Assembly (NCBI GenBank): GCA_000434115.1
Contig: FR893997.1
Coordinates: forward strand, 10,467-20,748
Direction: 5' to 3'
Source: Roseburia sp. CAG:309
GTDB lineage: Bacteria; Bacillota; Clostridia; Lachnospirales; Lachnospiraceae
Length of the DNA: 10,282 nt
Position 1 is the first letter of the stretch. Every line of letters begins with the position of its first letter. Below, piece after piece: positions 1 to 7,269 of this stretch. The position numbers and the translations under genes are program-made. The notes beneath the pieces were generated by a model. That model had not been told where the DNA came from, made no database searches, and was given only the letters and a program-made list of their open reading frames with translations.

Positions 1-641
1 TCTTATACCGTGGCATTGCTCCCCAAGCGGATCTTGTCGCAGTCAAAGTGCTGAATCGTTACGGAGAGGGAACCGTCGAAAGCATCTGTACCGGTATCGA
101 CTGGGTTCTCCGGAACCGAATGCGGTATGGCATCAATATCGTTAATATTTCTGCCGGAACCGCAAAAGAAAAGCAGTTTGACGAATCTTCTCCTCTTGTG
201 CGGAAAGTAGAGGAACTTTGGGATGCCGGCCTTGTGGTCGTCGTTTCTGCCGGAAACCGCGGTCCGGAGGCCGGTACGATCAGTGCTCCCGGAAACAGCC
301 GTAAAGTCATTACTGTCGGTTATTATGGCAGAGAAGGAAATTCCGGCACCGGTCCTACCATCCATTGTATCAAAAAACCCGATGTCATCACGCCGGGAAG
401 CCATGTCGTCAGTTGTCATCATACGAACCTCGAAAAAGTTCCGTATACGAAAAAAAGCGGTACCTCCATGGCAACTCCCGTTGTCAGTGGAGGCATCGCC
501 TTACTTTTAAGTTTACCCAAATACCGGTTTTACGAACCAAAAGAAGTGAAAATCCGGCTAAAAAACAGCTGTACCGATCTCGGCATGCCCCACAACAAAC
601 AGGGCTGGGGACTTTTCGATCTAAAGCGTTTCTTATCCTGA
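1..641 (+). CDS. S8 (subtilisin-like) serine protease, C-terminal part, 5' end outside window
   Basis: This is the C-terminal 212 residues of a subtilase; the reading frame is open from base 3 at the window edge, so the start and the catalytic Asp and His lie outside. Family landmarks are clear: the GIAPQADLVAVKVL strand near the start of the fragment, the oxyanion-hole Asn in SAGNRGPE (fragment residue 85), and the nucleophile Ser in SGTSMATPVVSGG (fragment residue 155, codon at 465-467). The protein stops about 57 residues after the catalytic Ser, so there is no C-terminal anchor, repeat or sorting signal. A GTG at 48-50 is an internal Val codon, not a start, because homology continues upstream of it. 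Secreted or cytoplasmic location cannot be decided without the N-terminus. It converges on glgP with 7 nt between stops. The family call is firm; substrate and role are unknown. Confidence 0.93.
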   Translation, partial: LYRGIAPQADLVAVKVLNRYGEGTVESICTGIDWVLRNRMRYGINIVNISAGTAKEKQFDESSPLVRKVEELWDAGLVVVVSAGNRGPEAGTISAPGNSRKVITVGYYGREGNSGTGPTIHCIKKPDVITPGSHVVSCHHTNLEKVPYTKKSGTSMATPVVSGGIALLLSLPKYRFYEPKEVKIRLKNSCTDLGMPHNKQGWGLFDLKRFLS

Positions 642-648
642 AACCTCC

Positions 649-2907
649 TTATTCGGTTGGGAGGTGCCAGATCTCGTCGTTGTACTGGGCGATCGTACGA
701 TCCGAAGAGAAAAATCCCGCGTTGGCAATATTTACCAGCATTTTCTTTGCCCATGCCGTGCGGTCATTATAGGCGGCATACGCACGTTCTTTTGTCTCGA
801 CATACGCGTCAAAATCCGGGAAAGTCATAAACCAGTCTTTGTTCAGCAATTCATTGTACAAACGCTGCAGCGATTTCTTTTTCCCAATTTTTAACATTTT
901 CGGGCTGACAATGAAATCCACTGCTGCCTTCAATGTGTCATTTTTCTTATAGTAATCTTTGGAACAATAATCGCCTCTTTCATAGCGTGCGATCACCGTA
1001 TCGCTGTCCTCGCCGAATACAAAAATATTGTCTTCGCCAACCAGCTCATGAATCTCCACATTGGCTCCGTCTTCGGTTCCCAGCGTAATGGCTCCGTTTA
1101 ACATAAATTTCATGTTACCGGTTCCGCTTGCTTCCTTCGATGCCAGTGAAATCTGCTCCGATATATCACAGGCTGGGATCAGCTTTTCTGCCAAAGTCAC
1201 GTTGTAATTTTCTACCATAACAAGATTCAGATATGGTTTGACCTCTTTATCCTTATGGATCAGTTTTTGCAGGCAGAGGATCAAATGAATGATGTCTTTT
1301 GCGATCACATACGCCGGTGCTGCTTTGGCTCCAAAAATAAGTGTGATCGGACGATCCGGAATCTTTCCGGATTTGATCTCCAGATATTTATGAATCGCAT
1401 ACAGGGCATTTAACTGCTGGCGTTTGTACTCATGCAGACGCTTAATCTGAATATCAAAGATAGACTCTTCATTCAGCTTGATTCCCTGCGTCTCTTTCAA
1501 GTATTTGGCAAGCTGATGTTTATTCTTTTTCTTAATCTCCAGAAGGCGTTCCAAAACCGCCTCATCATTCTCATAAGCGAGCAGTTTTTTCAATTCCATA
1601 GCGTCCTTTTTGAATCCGTCACCAATGCAGTTTTCCAGCAATTCCGTCAAACGTGGATTGCTGTGAAGAAGCCAGCGGCGGAATGTGATACCATTGGTCT
1701 TATTGTTAAATTTTTCTGGATAAATCTTATAAAACGCATTTAATTCGTTATTTTTCAAAATCTCTGTATGAAGATATGCCACTCCATTGACACTATGTCC
1801 ATAATGGATATCCATATGTGCCATATGAACGCGGTCATCCTCGTCAATGATATACACCGATTCATCGTCGTATTTATCTTTCACACAAAGATCCAGTTCA
1901 TGGATGATCGGCACGATCTGCGGTGCCACTTTTTCAATAAAGGCAAGCGGCCATTTTTCCAGCGCTTCTGCCAAAATCGTATGGTTGGTATAAGCACAGG
2001 TATTCGTCGTGATCTCAATGGCCTCATCCAGTTCAATCCCTTTCTGCATCAGCAGGCGGATCAATTCCGGTATCACCATAGACGGATGGGTGTCGTTGAT
2101 CTGAATTGCCACATAATCTGCCAGATTGTGGAAATTTGACCCCCGTTCTTCTGCCTCATCCAGAATCAGTTGTGCTGCATTGCTAACCATGAAATACTGC
2201 TGGTATACACGCAGCAGACGACCGTCTTCATCACTGTCATCCGGGTACAAAAACAGGGTAAGATTTTTCTGTATATCCTTTTTGTCAAAATCAATTCCTT
2301 TGTCAACGATCTTTTCATCGACGGTATTGATATCAAACAAATGAAGAACATTTGTACGATTGTCATATCCTGTCACAAGAATGTCGTACATTGTCGAAAC
2401 CACGTTATATTTTCCTAAAGAAACGGAGTATTTGCGGTCACTTTTAATGAGCCAGCTGTCATCTTCCATCCACGGATTCGGCACTTCTTTCTGCATCCGT
2501 TTCTTAAATACCTGACGAAAGAGTCCATAGTGGTAGTTCAGACCGATTCCGTCTCCCGGCAGTCCCAGCGTCGCAATGGAATCCAGAAAACAGGCTGCGA
2601 GTCTTCCCAGTCCGCCATTTCCAAGGGATGGTTCCGGCTCCATTTCCTCCAGATCACTCAGTTTCTTTCCTGCTTTTTTCAATTCCTGACGCACCTCATC
2701 ATAAATTCCAAGGTTGATCAGATTGTTGCTCAGCAGTTTTCCGATCAGAAATTCTGCGGAAATATAATAAAGTTTTTTCTTTCCTTCGGTTTTCTCCTTC
2801 TTTGCCGCCATCTCATTGACCATCTGCAACAAGACAGCGTACAACTGTTTATCGGAACAACGTTCAATGTCTTTCCCACATTTTTTTTTTACATATTCTG
2901 TAAGCAT
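649..2907 (-). CDS. glgP: Glycogen/starch/alpha-glucan phosphorylase
   Basis: PLP-dependent GT35 phosphorylase that releases glucose-1-phosphate from the non-reducing ends of glycogen or maltodextrin in the cytoplasm. The 752-residue protein shows the family motifs in order: EPSLGNGGLGRLAACFLDS (about 93-110), NHTILAEALEKWP (about 308-320), the phosphate-site motif QIKRLHEYKRQQ (about 487-498) and the PLP site EASGTGNMKFMLNGAITLGT, where Lys600 (codon 1108-1110) should form the Schiff base. It is somewhat shorter at the N-terminus than the E. coli enzymes and shows no phospho-Ser regulatory tail like that of muscle phosphorylase. The reading frame is open up to an ATG at 2988 inside pyrE, but ATG 2907 has an ideal GGAGG seven bases upstream and gives the expected N-terminus, so I chose it. 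It lies 46 nt after pyrE with no visible terminator between. An A10 run occupies codons 6-9. Glycogen versus maltodextrin preference (GlgP/MalP) cannot be settled from sequence. Confidence 0.95.
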   Translation of the reverse strand: MLTEYVKKKCGKDIERCSDKQLYAVLLQMVNEMAAKKEKTEGKKKLYYISAEFLIGKLLSNNLINLGIYDEVRQELKKAGKKLSDLEEMEPEPSLGNGGLGRLAACFLDSIATLGLPGDGIGLNYHYGLFRQVFKKRMQKEVPNPWMEDDSWLIKSDRKYSVSLGKYNVVSTMYDILVTGYDNRTNVLHLFDINTVDEKIVDKGIDFDKKDIQKNLTLFLYPDDSDEDGRLLRVYQQYFMVSNAAQLILDEAEERGSNFHNLADYVAIQINDTHPSMVIPELIRLLMQKGIELDEAIEITTNTCAYTNHTILAEALEKWPLAFIEKVAPQIVPIIHELDLCVKDKYDDESVYIIDEDDRVHMAHMDIHYGHSVNGVAYLHTEILKNNELNAFYKIYPEKFNNKTNGITFRRWLLHSNPRLTELLENCIGDGFKKDAMELKKLLAYENDEAVLERLLEIKKKNKHQLAKYLKETQGIKLNEESIFDIQIKRLHEYKRQQLNALYAIHKYLEIKSGKIPDRPITLIFGAKAAPAYVIAKDIIHLILCLQKLIHKDKEVKPYLNLVMVENYNVTLAEKLIPACDISEQISLASKEASGTGNMKFMLNGAITLGTEDGANVEIHELVGEDNIFVFGEDSDTVIARYERGDYCSKDYYKKNDTLKAAVDFIVSPKMLKIGKKKSLQRLYNELLNKDWFMTFPDFDAYVETKERAYAAYNDRTAWAKKMLVNIANAGFFSSDRTIAQYNDEIWHLPTE

Positions 2908-2914
2908 GCTCTTT

Positions 2915-2919
2915 CCTCC
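2915..2919 (-). promoter_or_regulatory. Shine-Dalgarno of glgP (decides the start)
   Basis: The minus strand reads TGGAGGAAAGAGC then ATG: GGAGG sits 7 nt before the ATG at 2905-2907. The in-frame upstream ATGs, reaching back to 2988 inside pyrE, lack a site of this quality. Confidence 0.85.
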
Positions 2920-2953
2920 ACTTAAAAAGGTTATTCTTTCCGGCTTTGACATA

Positions 2954-3631
2954 TCACTTTGCTGCTCCATACTGTGCATAATAAGCATCGATCTTTTCTT
3001 TCATGGCATCGTCGATGACAACTTTGCCCTGACACGGCTTATTATACAGATGTTCAATAACTTCGTCCATCGTTACAATGGCATTTGCCTGCATTCCATA
3101 CAATTCTTTAATCTCATCCAGCGCACATTTGTCGCCTTTGCCCTTTTCCATTCGGTTCAGAGAAACCATAAGTCCAATGATCTTGACGTCTCCCTGTGCT
3201 TTCACGATTGGGAACGTCTCTTCAATGGATTTTCCGGAAGTGGTAACATCTTCGATAATGACAACTTTGTCACCGTCTTTGATCTTGCTGCCAAGTAAAA
3301 TTCCCGTATCTCCATGATCTTTTACCTCTTTCCGGTTGGAACAGTAACGGATCTCTTTTCCATACAATTCAGAAAATGCAATCGTCGTTGCTACACTGAG
3401 TGGGATTCCCTTGTACGCCGGTCCGAATAATACATCAAAATCATCTCCATAGTTGTCATGGATCGCTTTCGCATAATACTCACCAAGACGCTTTAACTGG
3501 GATCCTGTGACATACGCTCCGGCGTTCATAAAGAAAGGGGATTTTCTTCCACTTTTCAATGTAAAATCGCCAAATTTCAAGACGTCACTTTCTACCATAA
3601 ATTCGATAAATTCCTGTTTATATTGCTCCAT
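2954..3631 (-). CDS. pyrE: Orotate phosphoribosyltransferase
   Basis: Transfers the phosphoribosyl group of PRPP to orotate to make OMP, the fifth step of de novo pyrimidine synthesis, in the cytoplasm. The 225-residue protein carries the type I phosphoribosyltransferase PRPP-binding motif VVIIEDVTTSGKS (residues 123-135) and the flexible catalytic loop RKEVKDHGDTG (about 100-110), both diagnostic of PyrE rather than of purine phosphoribosyltransferases. The orotate-side motif TLKSGRKSPFF is at about 24-34. Length is typical of the longer bacterial PyrE class. The start is the only well-placed ATG and has AAGGAGG 9-10 nt upstream. That Shine-Dalgarno overlaps the pyrD stop codon, with a gap of 15 nt, which suggests coupled translation. 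Together with pyrD, pyrK, pyrF and pyrC it forms a pyrimidine cluster. Confidence 0.97.
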   Translation of the reverse strand: MEQYKQEFIEFMVESDVLKFGDFTLKSGRKSPFFMNAGAYVTGSQLKRLGEYYAKAIHDNYGDDFDVLFGPAYKGIPLSVATTIAFSELYGKEIRYCSNRKEVKDHGDTGILLGSKIKDGDKVVIIEDVTTSGKSIEETFPIVKAQGDVKIIGLMVSLNRMEKGKGDKCALDEIKELYGMQANAIVTMDEVIEHLYNKPCQGKVVIDDAMKEKIDAYYAQYGAAK

Positions 3632-3640
3632 CTTGTTCGT

Positions 3641-3648
3641 TCCTCCTT
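3641..3648 (-). promoter_or_regulatory. pyrE Shine-Dalgarno overlapping the pyrD stop codon
   Basis: The minus strand reads TAAGGAGGA, so the pyrD stop TAA (3649-3647) is embedded in the pyrE ribosome binding site. Ribosomes ending pyrD can directly reload on pyrE. This is a direct sequence observation; coupling is inferred. Confidence 0.75.
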
Positions 3649-4555
3649 ATTTTTGATTCACAATTCCGATAATATCCTGTATTCCGGAAAGCTTTTCTTT
3701 CTTTACATACTCTTCCAATCCGTCTATAATTTCTGACGTCGCATACGGATTGAAGAAATTCGCGGTTCCGACCGCTACCATCGTAGCACCTGCCATCAAA
3801 AACTCGAGAGCATCTTCAGTATTTTGGATTCCGCCCATTCCGAGGATTGGGATATTGACCGCATTTGCCACTTCATATACCATACGCACCGCAACCGGTT
3901 TCACGCATGGGCCGGACATCCCTCCCGTTTTGTTGGCAAGGGCAAATGTCTTTCTTGCGACATCGATCTTCATGCCGGTGAGCGTATTGATCAAGGAAAC
4001 GCCATCGGCTCCGCCGGCTTCCACCGCCTTCGCCATCTCCGCGATACTCGTTACATTCGGGCTGAGTTTCATGATAACCGGCTGCTTTGCAATTGCTTTT
4101 ACTTTTTTCGTGATATCCTCAGCACATTTCGGATCCTGGCCAAAGGTAATACCGCCTGCCTTTACATTTGGACAGGAAATATTGATCTCCAGAATGTCGA
4201 CATCCTCTGAGGCAAGCCGTTCCACAACTGCCAGATATTCTTCTTCCGAATGGCCGCACACATTTACAATAATCCTTGCATTCTTCTCGTGTAGAAAAGC
4301 GAGATCTCGTTGGATAAATGTTTCAATTCCCGGATTTTGCAATCCAATCGCATTGAGCATTCCGCTTTTTGTCTCAGCGATACGAGGTGTCGGATTTCCT
4401 GCCCATGGTACATTGGCAACCCCTTTTGTCGTCACTGCGCCCAGTTTTTCGAGATCCACAAATTCGCTATATTCCATACCGGAGCCAAACGTCCCTGAAG
4501 CTGTCGTCACAGGATTTTTGAATGTGATTCCGGCAAAATTTACTTCCAGACTCAT
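3647..4555 (-). CDS. pyrD: Dihydroorotate dehydrogenase class 1B, catalytic (FMN) subunit
   Basis: FMN-containing TIM-barrel subunit that oxidises dihydroorotate to orotate; in class 1B enzymes electrons pass through PyrK to NAD+. The 302-residue protein has the N-terminal NPVTTASGTFG (14-24), the substrate-site segment SGMLNAIGLQNPG (64-76), and the motif ILEINISCPNVK with the class 1 catalytic base Cys128. FMN-phosphate motifs GMGGIQNTEDALEFL and AVGTANFFNP lie in the C-terminal half. A Cys base rather than Ser, the lack of a membrane-targeting N-terminal helix, and the adjacent pyrK gene together separate it from class 2 enzymes. The ATG at 4555 has GGAGG 7 nt upstream. It follows pyrK after 33 nt and precedes pyrE by 15 nt, the usual arrangement of the heterotetrameric enzyme. 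Confidence 0.97.
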   Translation of the reverse strand: MSLEVNFAGITFKNPVTTASGTFGSGMEYSEFVDLEKLGAVTTKGVANVPWAGNPTPRIAETKSGMLNAIGLQNPGIETFIQRDLAFLHEKNARIIVNVCGHSEEEYLAVVERLASEDVDILEINISCPNVKAGGITFGQDPKCAEDITKKVKAIAKQPVIMKLSPNVTSIAEMAKAVEAGGADGVSLINTLTGMKIDVARKTFALANKTGGMSGPCVKPVAVRMVYEVANAVNIPILGMGGIQNTEDALEFLMAGATMVAVGTANFFNPYATSEIIDGLEEYVKKEKLSGIQDIIGIVNQK

Positions 4556-4588
4556 TTTTCGCCCTCCATTTCTGCTATGTGCGTAATT

Positions 4589-5356
4589 CTATAATTCTAC
4601 TTCCGTAGAAAGGAAAACCGGTCCATCCTTACATACACGCTTATTGTGCACATTAGAATGGGAATCTACCTCTGTTGACTGGCATACACAGCCAAGACAG
4701 GCGCCGATTCCACAAGCCATTCGCTCTTCCATGGATACATATGTTTTAATTCCTTTTTCCAAACCATAGGCTTTTACACCACGCAGCATTGGCATCGGAC
4801 CACAGGCACAAATAACATCGGCCGTAAGATTTTTTTCTTTCATGGCATCGATAACCGTTCCGTGAGTTCCCACGCTTCCGTCGTCTGTCGCGATAACGAC
4901 ATCGGCCACTTTATCAAATTCTTCTTTCAAAAATAACGTGGCATCGCGGTATCCAAGTACGACAGTCGGACGCTCTTTGCATGCTTTGGCAAGCGCAAGC
5001 ATTGGTGGAATTCCAATTCCTCCTCCGATCAGGATGGCTTTCTTTTCCGGAATCGGAAACCCATTTCCCAAAGGGCCAAGTACCTCAATCTTGTCCCCGG
5101 ACGAAAGTTTTGAAAATTCTTTTGTTCCTTCACCGACCACACGATAGACAAAACGCATTGTTTTTTCCTCACGGTTTATCTCACATATACTGATTGGACG
5201 GGGAAGCAGGCGTGCTTCACTCTTTGTATAGATTGATACAAATTGTCCCGGTACGGCAGATTCTGCAATCTCAGGGGCATCTATCCACAGACTAAACACC
5301 CCGGGAGCCAGCATAACTGACTCCCGGACATTGCAGAGACATTTCACTTTACTCAT
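4589..5356 (-). CDS. pyrK: Dihydroorotate dehydrogenase class 1B, electron-transfer subunit (FAD, [2Fe-2S])
   Basis: Iron-sulfur flavoprotein that relays electrons from PyrD to NAD+ in the PyrD2-PyrK2 complex. The 255-residue protein shows the ferredoxin-reductase fold: FAD-binding motif LLPRPISIC (about 50-58), a second flavin segment RVVGEGTKEFS, and the nucleotide-binding GGGIGIPPML (111-120). The C-terminal [2Fe-2S] cluster motif is CGIGACLGC followed by RVCKDGPVF, giving Cys215, Cys220, Cys223 and Cys242 as ligands, spaced as in characterised PyrK. All four are intact. GAGAGG lies about 8 nt before the ATG. It is preceded by the lipoprotein gene (32 nt) and followed by pyrD (33 nt). Confidence 0.97.
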   Translation of the reverse strand: MSKVKCLCNVRESVMLAPGVFSLWIDAPEIAESAVPGQFVSIYTKSEARLLPRPISICEINREEKTMRFVYRVVGEGTKEFSKLSSGDKIEVLGPLGNGFPIPEKKAILIGGGIGIPPMLALAKACKERPTVVLGYRDATLFLKEEFDKVADVVIATDDGSVGTHGTVIDAMKEKNLTADVICACGPMPMLRGVKAYGLEKGIKTYVSMEERMACGIGACLGCVCQSTEVDSHSNVHNKRVCKDGPVFLSTEVEL

Positions 5357-5388
5357 AAGTCAAACCTCTCTTCTTTTTCTTTTATAAA

Positions 5389-6297
5389 CTATTGCTCTTT
5401 TGCATCCAATGCATCTTTTGGAATTTCAAAATCTGCAGCAGAATCTACGTTTTTATAAACACATGTCATATTCATGTCTTTCACTGTGATCTTTGCATCG
5501 GCAAGAGCGCTGGAAAGATCCACGGAATCATCGCTCTTATCCGAAGCTGCACTTTCCTTCATTTTGGAAATAATGGCATCCATTACTTTGTTCATCATAT
5601 CCGTCATAGAATATGTGATCTTGTAGATATTCTCATCGTCACTGTCAAACCAGATCGTCATCTTGATATCTCCCATATTTTTAATGATTGTATCAAGAAT
5701 TTCTTTGACTTCCTTTTTCTGCATCATTGCACCCAGACCGCCGGTCAGGGAAGACATCAGGTTTTCCATCATCTCCTGATTATCTTTGGCACTTACCGTA
5801 TATTCATATACCGCATATGTCTTATCATTTTCTGTCTGATCGTCTTTCTTTACATATTTGGAACTGTCTTCTGACAGCTGTTTTGACATATCCCCGGAAG
5901 ACTGCATGATATCAACGGCATTTTCCATCTTTGTCTTCGTCCATGTGTCATTTGCTTTTGTATATACAACAAGGTCATTTCCATCTTTCTGCATATAACT
6001 CTCTGTCGTTGTAGATACTCCGGCTGAAGTTATCGTCGCCGTCGTTTTTGCCTTCAACGGATCCTGGAAAGAGACTACATTCATCTTCATATCCATATCG
6101 GCATCCTGAGAAGTACCTGCTACTGTGATCGTCATCTTGCCGCCCATGGAAGCATCCATCTCAAAATTCTTTGCATTGTTGATCTTTGAAACGGAATTCT
6201 TGATCACGTCTTTTTCACTCTTTGCACATCCGGCAAGACTGCCGATTGTTAATGTCAGGCACAAAGCAAGTGCCAGTAATTTGCTGATTTTTTTCAT
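5389..6297 (-). CDS. Uncharacterised lipoprotein, DUF6612/LppX-LprAFG-like, within the pyr cluster
   Basis: Predicted membrane-anchored lipoprotein of 302 residues. The N-terminus MKKISKLL is followed by a hydrophobic stretch and the lipobox LAGC, with Cys24 as the lipidated residue, so the mature protein should sit on the outer face of the membrane. The mature part opens with DVIKNSVSKINNAKNFEMDASM and alternates short beta-like strands with a Met-rich helical middle (about residues 175-260); Met is about 8 percent of all residues. It ends with a strand plus FEIPKDA, a pattern reminiscent of the half-barrel LppX/LprG/DUF6612 proteins of Firmicutes; that family call is from memory of the pattern, not from a search. 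An upstream in-frame ATG at 6327 is rejected because ATG 6297 has AAGGAG 7 nt before it and gives a normal signal peptide. It lies between pyrF (33 nt) and pyrK (32 nt). No link to pyrimidine synthesis is evident. Confidence 0.85.
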   Translation of the reverse strand: MKKISKLLALALCLTLTIGSLAGCAKSEKDVIKNSVSKINNAKNFEMDASMGGKMTITVAGTSQDADMDMKMNVVSFQDPLKAKTTATITSAGVSTTTESYMQKDGNDLVVYTKANDTWTKTKMENAVDIMQSSGDMSKQLSEDSSKYVKKDDQTENDKTYAVYEYTVSAKDNQEMMENLMSSLTGGLGAMMQKKEVKEILDTIIKNMGDIKMTIWFDSDDENIYKITYSMTDMMNKVMDAIISKMKESAASDKSDDSVDLSSALADAKITVKDMNMTCVYKNVDSAADFEIPKDALDAKEQ

Positions 6298-6304
6298 TTT
6301 CTTT

Positions 6305-6310
6305 CTCCTT
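6305..6310 (-). promoter_or_regulatory. Shine-Dalgarno of the lipoprotein gene (decides the start)
   Basis: The minus strand has AAGGAG 7 nt before the ATG at 6297. This supports the MKKISK start over the in-frame ATG 30 nt upstream, which would add the charged extension MGNPKKRRKK. Confidence 0.8.
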
Positions 6311-6330
6311 TTTTTGGGGTTCCCCATTTG

Positions 6331-7248
6331 TTAAAATATCGTTGCCAGATCCTCTTTCATCGCAATGGCTGCTGCTCTCGATGCGTCTGCATACCCTTCT
6401 TCCCCGAAAGATGCATACGCCGGCTGCTTATAAGCCGCAATGATTCCACGAGAGGAATTGACGATCGCGCCAAGTCCGTCTTCGTTAAAATATGGTGCCA
6501 GGTCTTTGGCGGTTCCGCCCTGCGCCCCGTAACCAGGTACAAGAATAAAGGATTTTGGCATTACTTTACGAAGCACTTTTCCCATCTCCGGATACGTTGC
6601 TCCTACGACAGCACCGATATAACTGTAACTGTCACCCATGCAGTCAGCGCCCCATTTTGCTACATGTTCGCCGACCATTTCATACAATGGCTTGCCATCA
6701 ATTTTCTGATCCTGAAACTCTCCGCTTGAAGGATTAGAAGTTTTTACCAGTATGAACAATCCTTTTTTCTCTTCTTTACAAACATCCACAAATGGTTTGA
6801 TTCCATCGGTTCCAAGATATGGATTTACGGTAATAAAATCCTCATCAAATGGTGCGATCTTTGTATTTCCGATCTGCACTTTTCCGATATGACCGGTCGC
6901 ATAAGCGGCTGAAGTAGAGCCGATATCACCGCGCTTTACATCTCCGATCACGATCAATCCTTTTTGCTTACAATAATCTACCGTTTTCTTAAAAGCTGCA
7001 AGTCCCGGGATTCCAAACTGCTCATACATGGCAATCTGCGGTTTTACTGCCGGAACGATATCGCAGATGGCATCGACAATTCCTTTATTGTACTGCCAAA
7101 CTGCTTCTGCTGCCGCTTCCAATGTCTCGCCCATTTCATCGACCGCTTTTTTCTGAATATGCTGCGGAATATAATTCCACATTGGATCCAGTCCAACTAC
7201 GATCGGAGCTTCCATTTCTTTGATTTTCTTAACCAGCTGGTTAATCAT
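6331..7248 (-). CDS. pyrF: Orotidine-5'-phosphate decarboxylase, type 2 subfamily
   Basis: Decarboxylates OMP to UMP, the last step of de novo UMP synthesis. The 305-residue protein is longer than the roughly 230-240-residue type 1 PyrF and fits the type 2 subfamily. It has the substrate-binding start PIVVGLDPMW (15-24), the catalytic motif VIGDVKRGDIGSTSAAYA (about 100-117) with Asp103, Lys105 and Asp108 in the D-x-K-x-x-D-I arrangement, and the phosphate-binding LVPGYGAQGGTAKDL towards the C-terminus. All catalytic residues are present. AAGGAGG precedes the ATG by about 10 nt. It follows pyrC after 21 nt and is followed by the lipoprotein gene after 33 nt. Confidence 0.97.
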   Translation of the reverse strand: MINQLVKKIKEMEAPIVVGLDPMWNYIPQHIQKKAVDEMGETLEAAAEAVWQYNKGIVDAICDIVPAVKPQIAMYEQFGIPGLAAFKKTVDYCKQKGLIVIGDVKRGDIGSTSAAYATGHIGKVQIGNTKIAPFDEDFITVNPYLGTDGIKPFVDVCKEEKKGLFILVKTSNPSSGEFQDQKIDGKPLYEMVGEHVAKWGADCMGDSYSYIGAVVGATYPEMGKVLRKVMPKSFILVPGYGAQGGTAKDLAPYFNEDGLGAIVNSSRGIIAAYKQPAYASFGEEGYADASRAAAIAMKEDLATIF

Positions 7249-7269
7249 GTGTTATTCTCCTCCTTCGTT

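Noticed and set aside
565..620. Possible minus-strand terminator after glgP, within the protease 3' end (palindromic CAGCTG followed by T6)
   Set aside because: The nearby stems (CCGA/TCGG, CCCCA/TGGGG) are short, are not directly joined to the T-run, and lie in conserved protease codons.
2908..2988. N-terminal extension of glgP into pyrE (start at 2988)
   Set aside because: The extension would overlap pyrE by 35 nt and is not family-like, whereas ATG 2907 has an ideal ribosome binding site.
3750..4586. Open frame of 278 codons on the plus strand opposite pyrD
   Set aside because: It is antisense to a gene with complete family motifs, shows no recognisable domain and reflects codon bias of pyrD.
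6314..6327. TGGGG-TT-CCCCA inverted repeat between pyrF and the lipoprotein gene, next to a run of seven T on the plus strand
   Set aside because: The 2-nt spacer leaves a very small hairpin, and on the transcribed minus strand it is followed by A residues, not T, so it is not an intrinsic terminator for this gene string.
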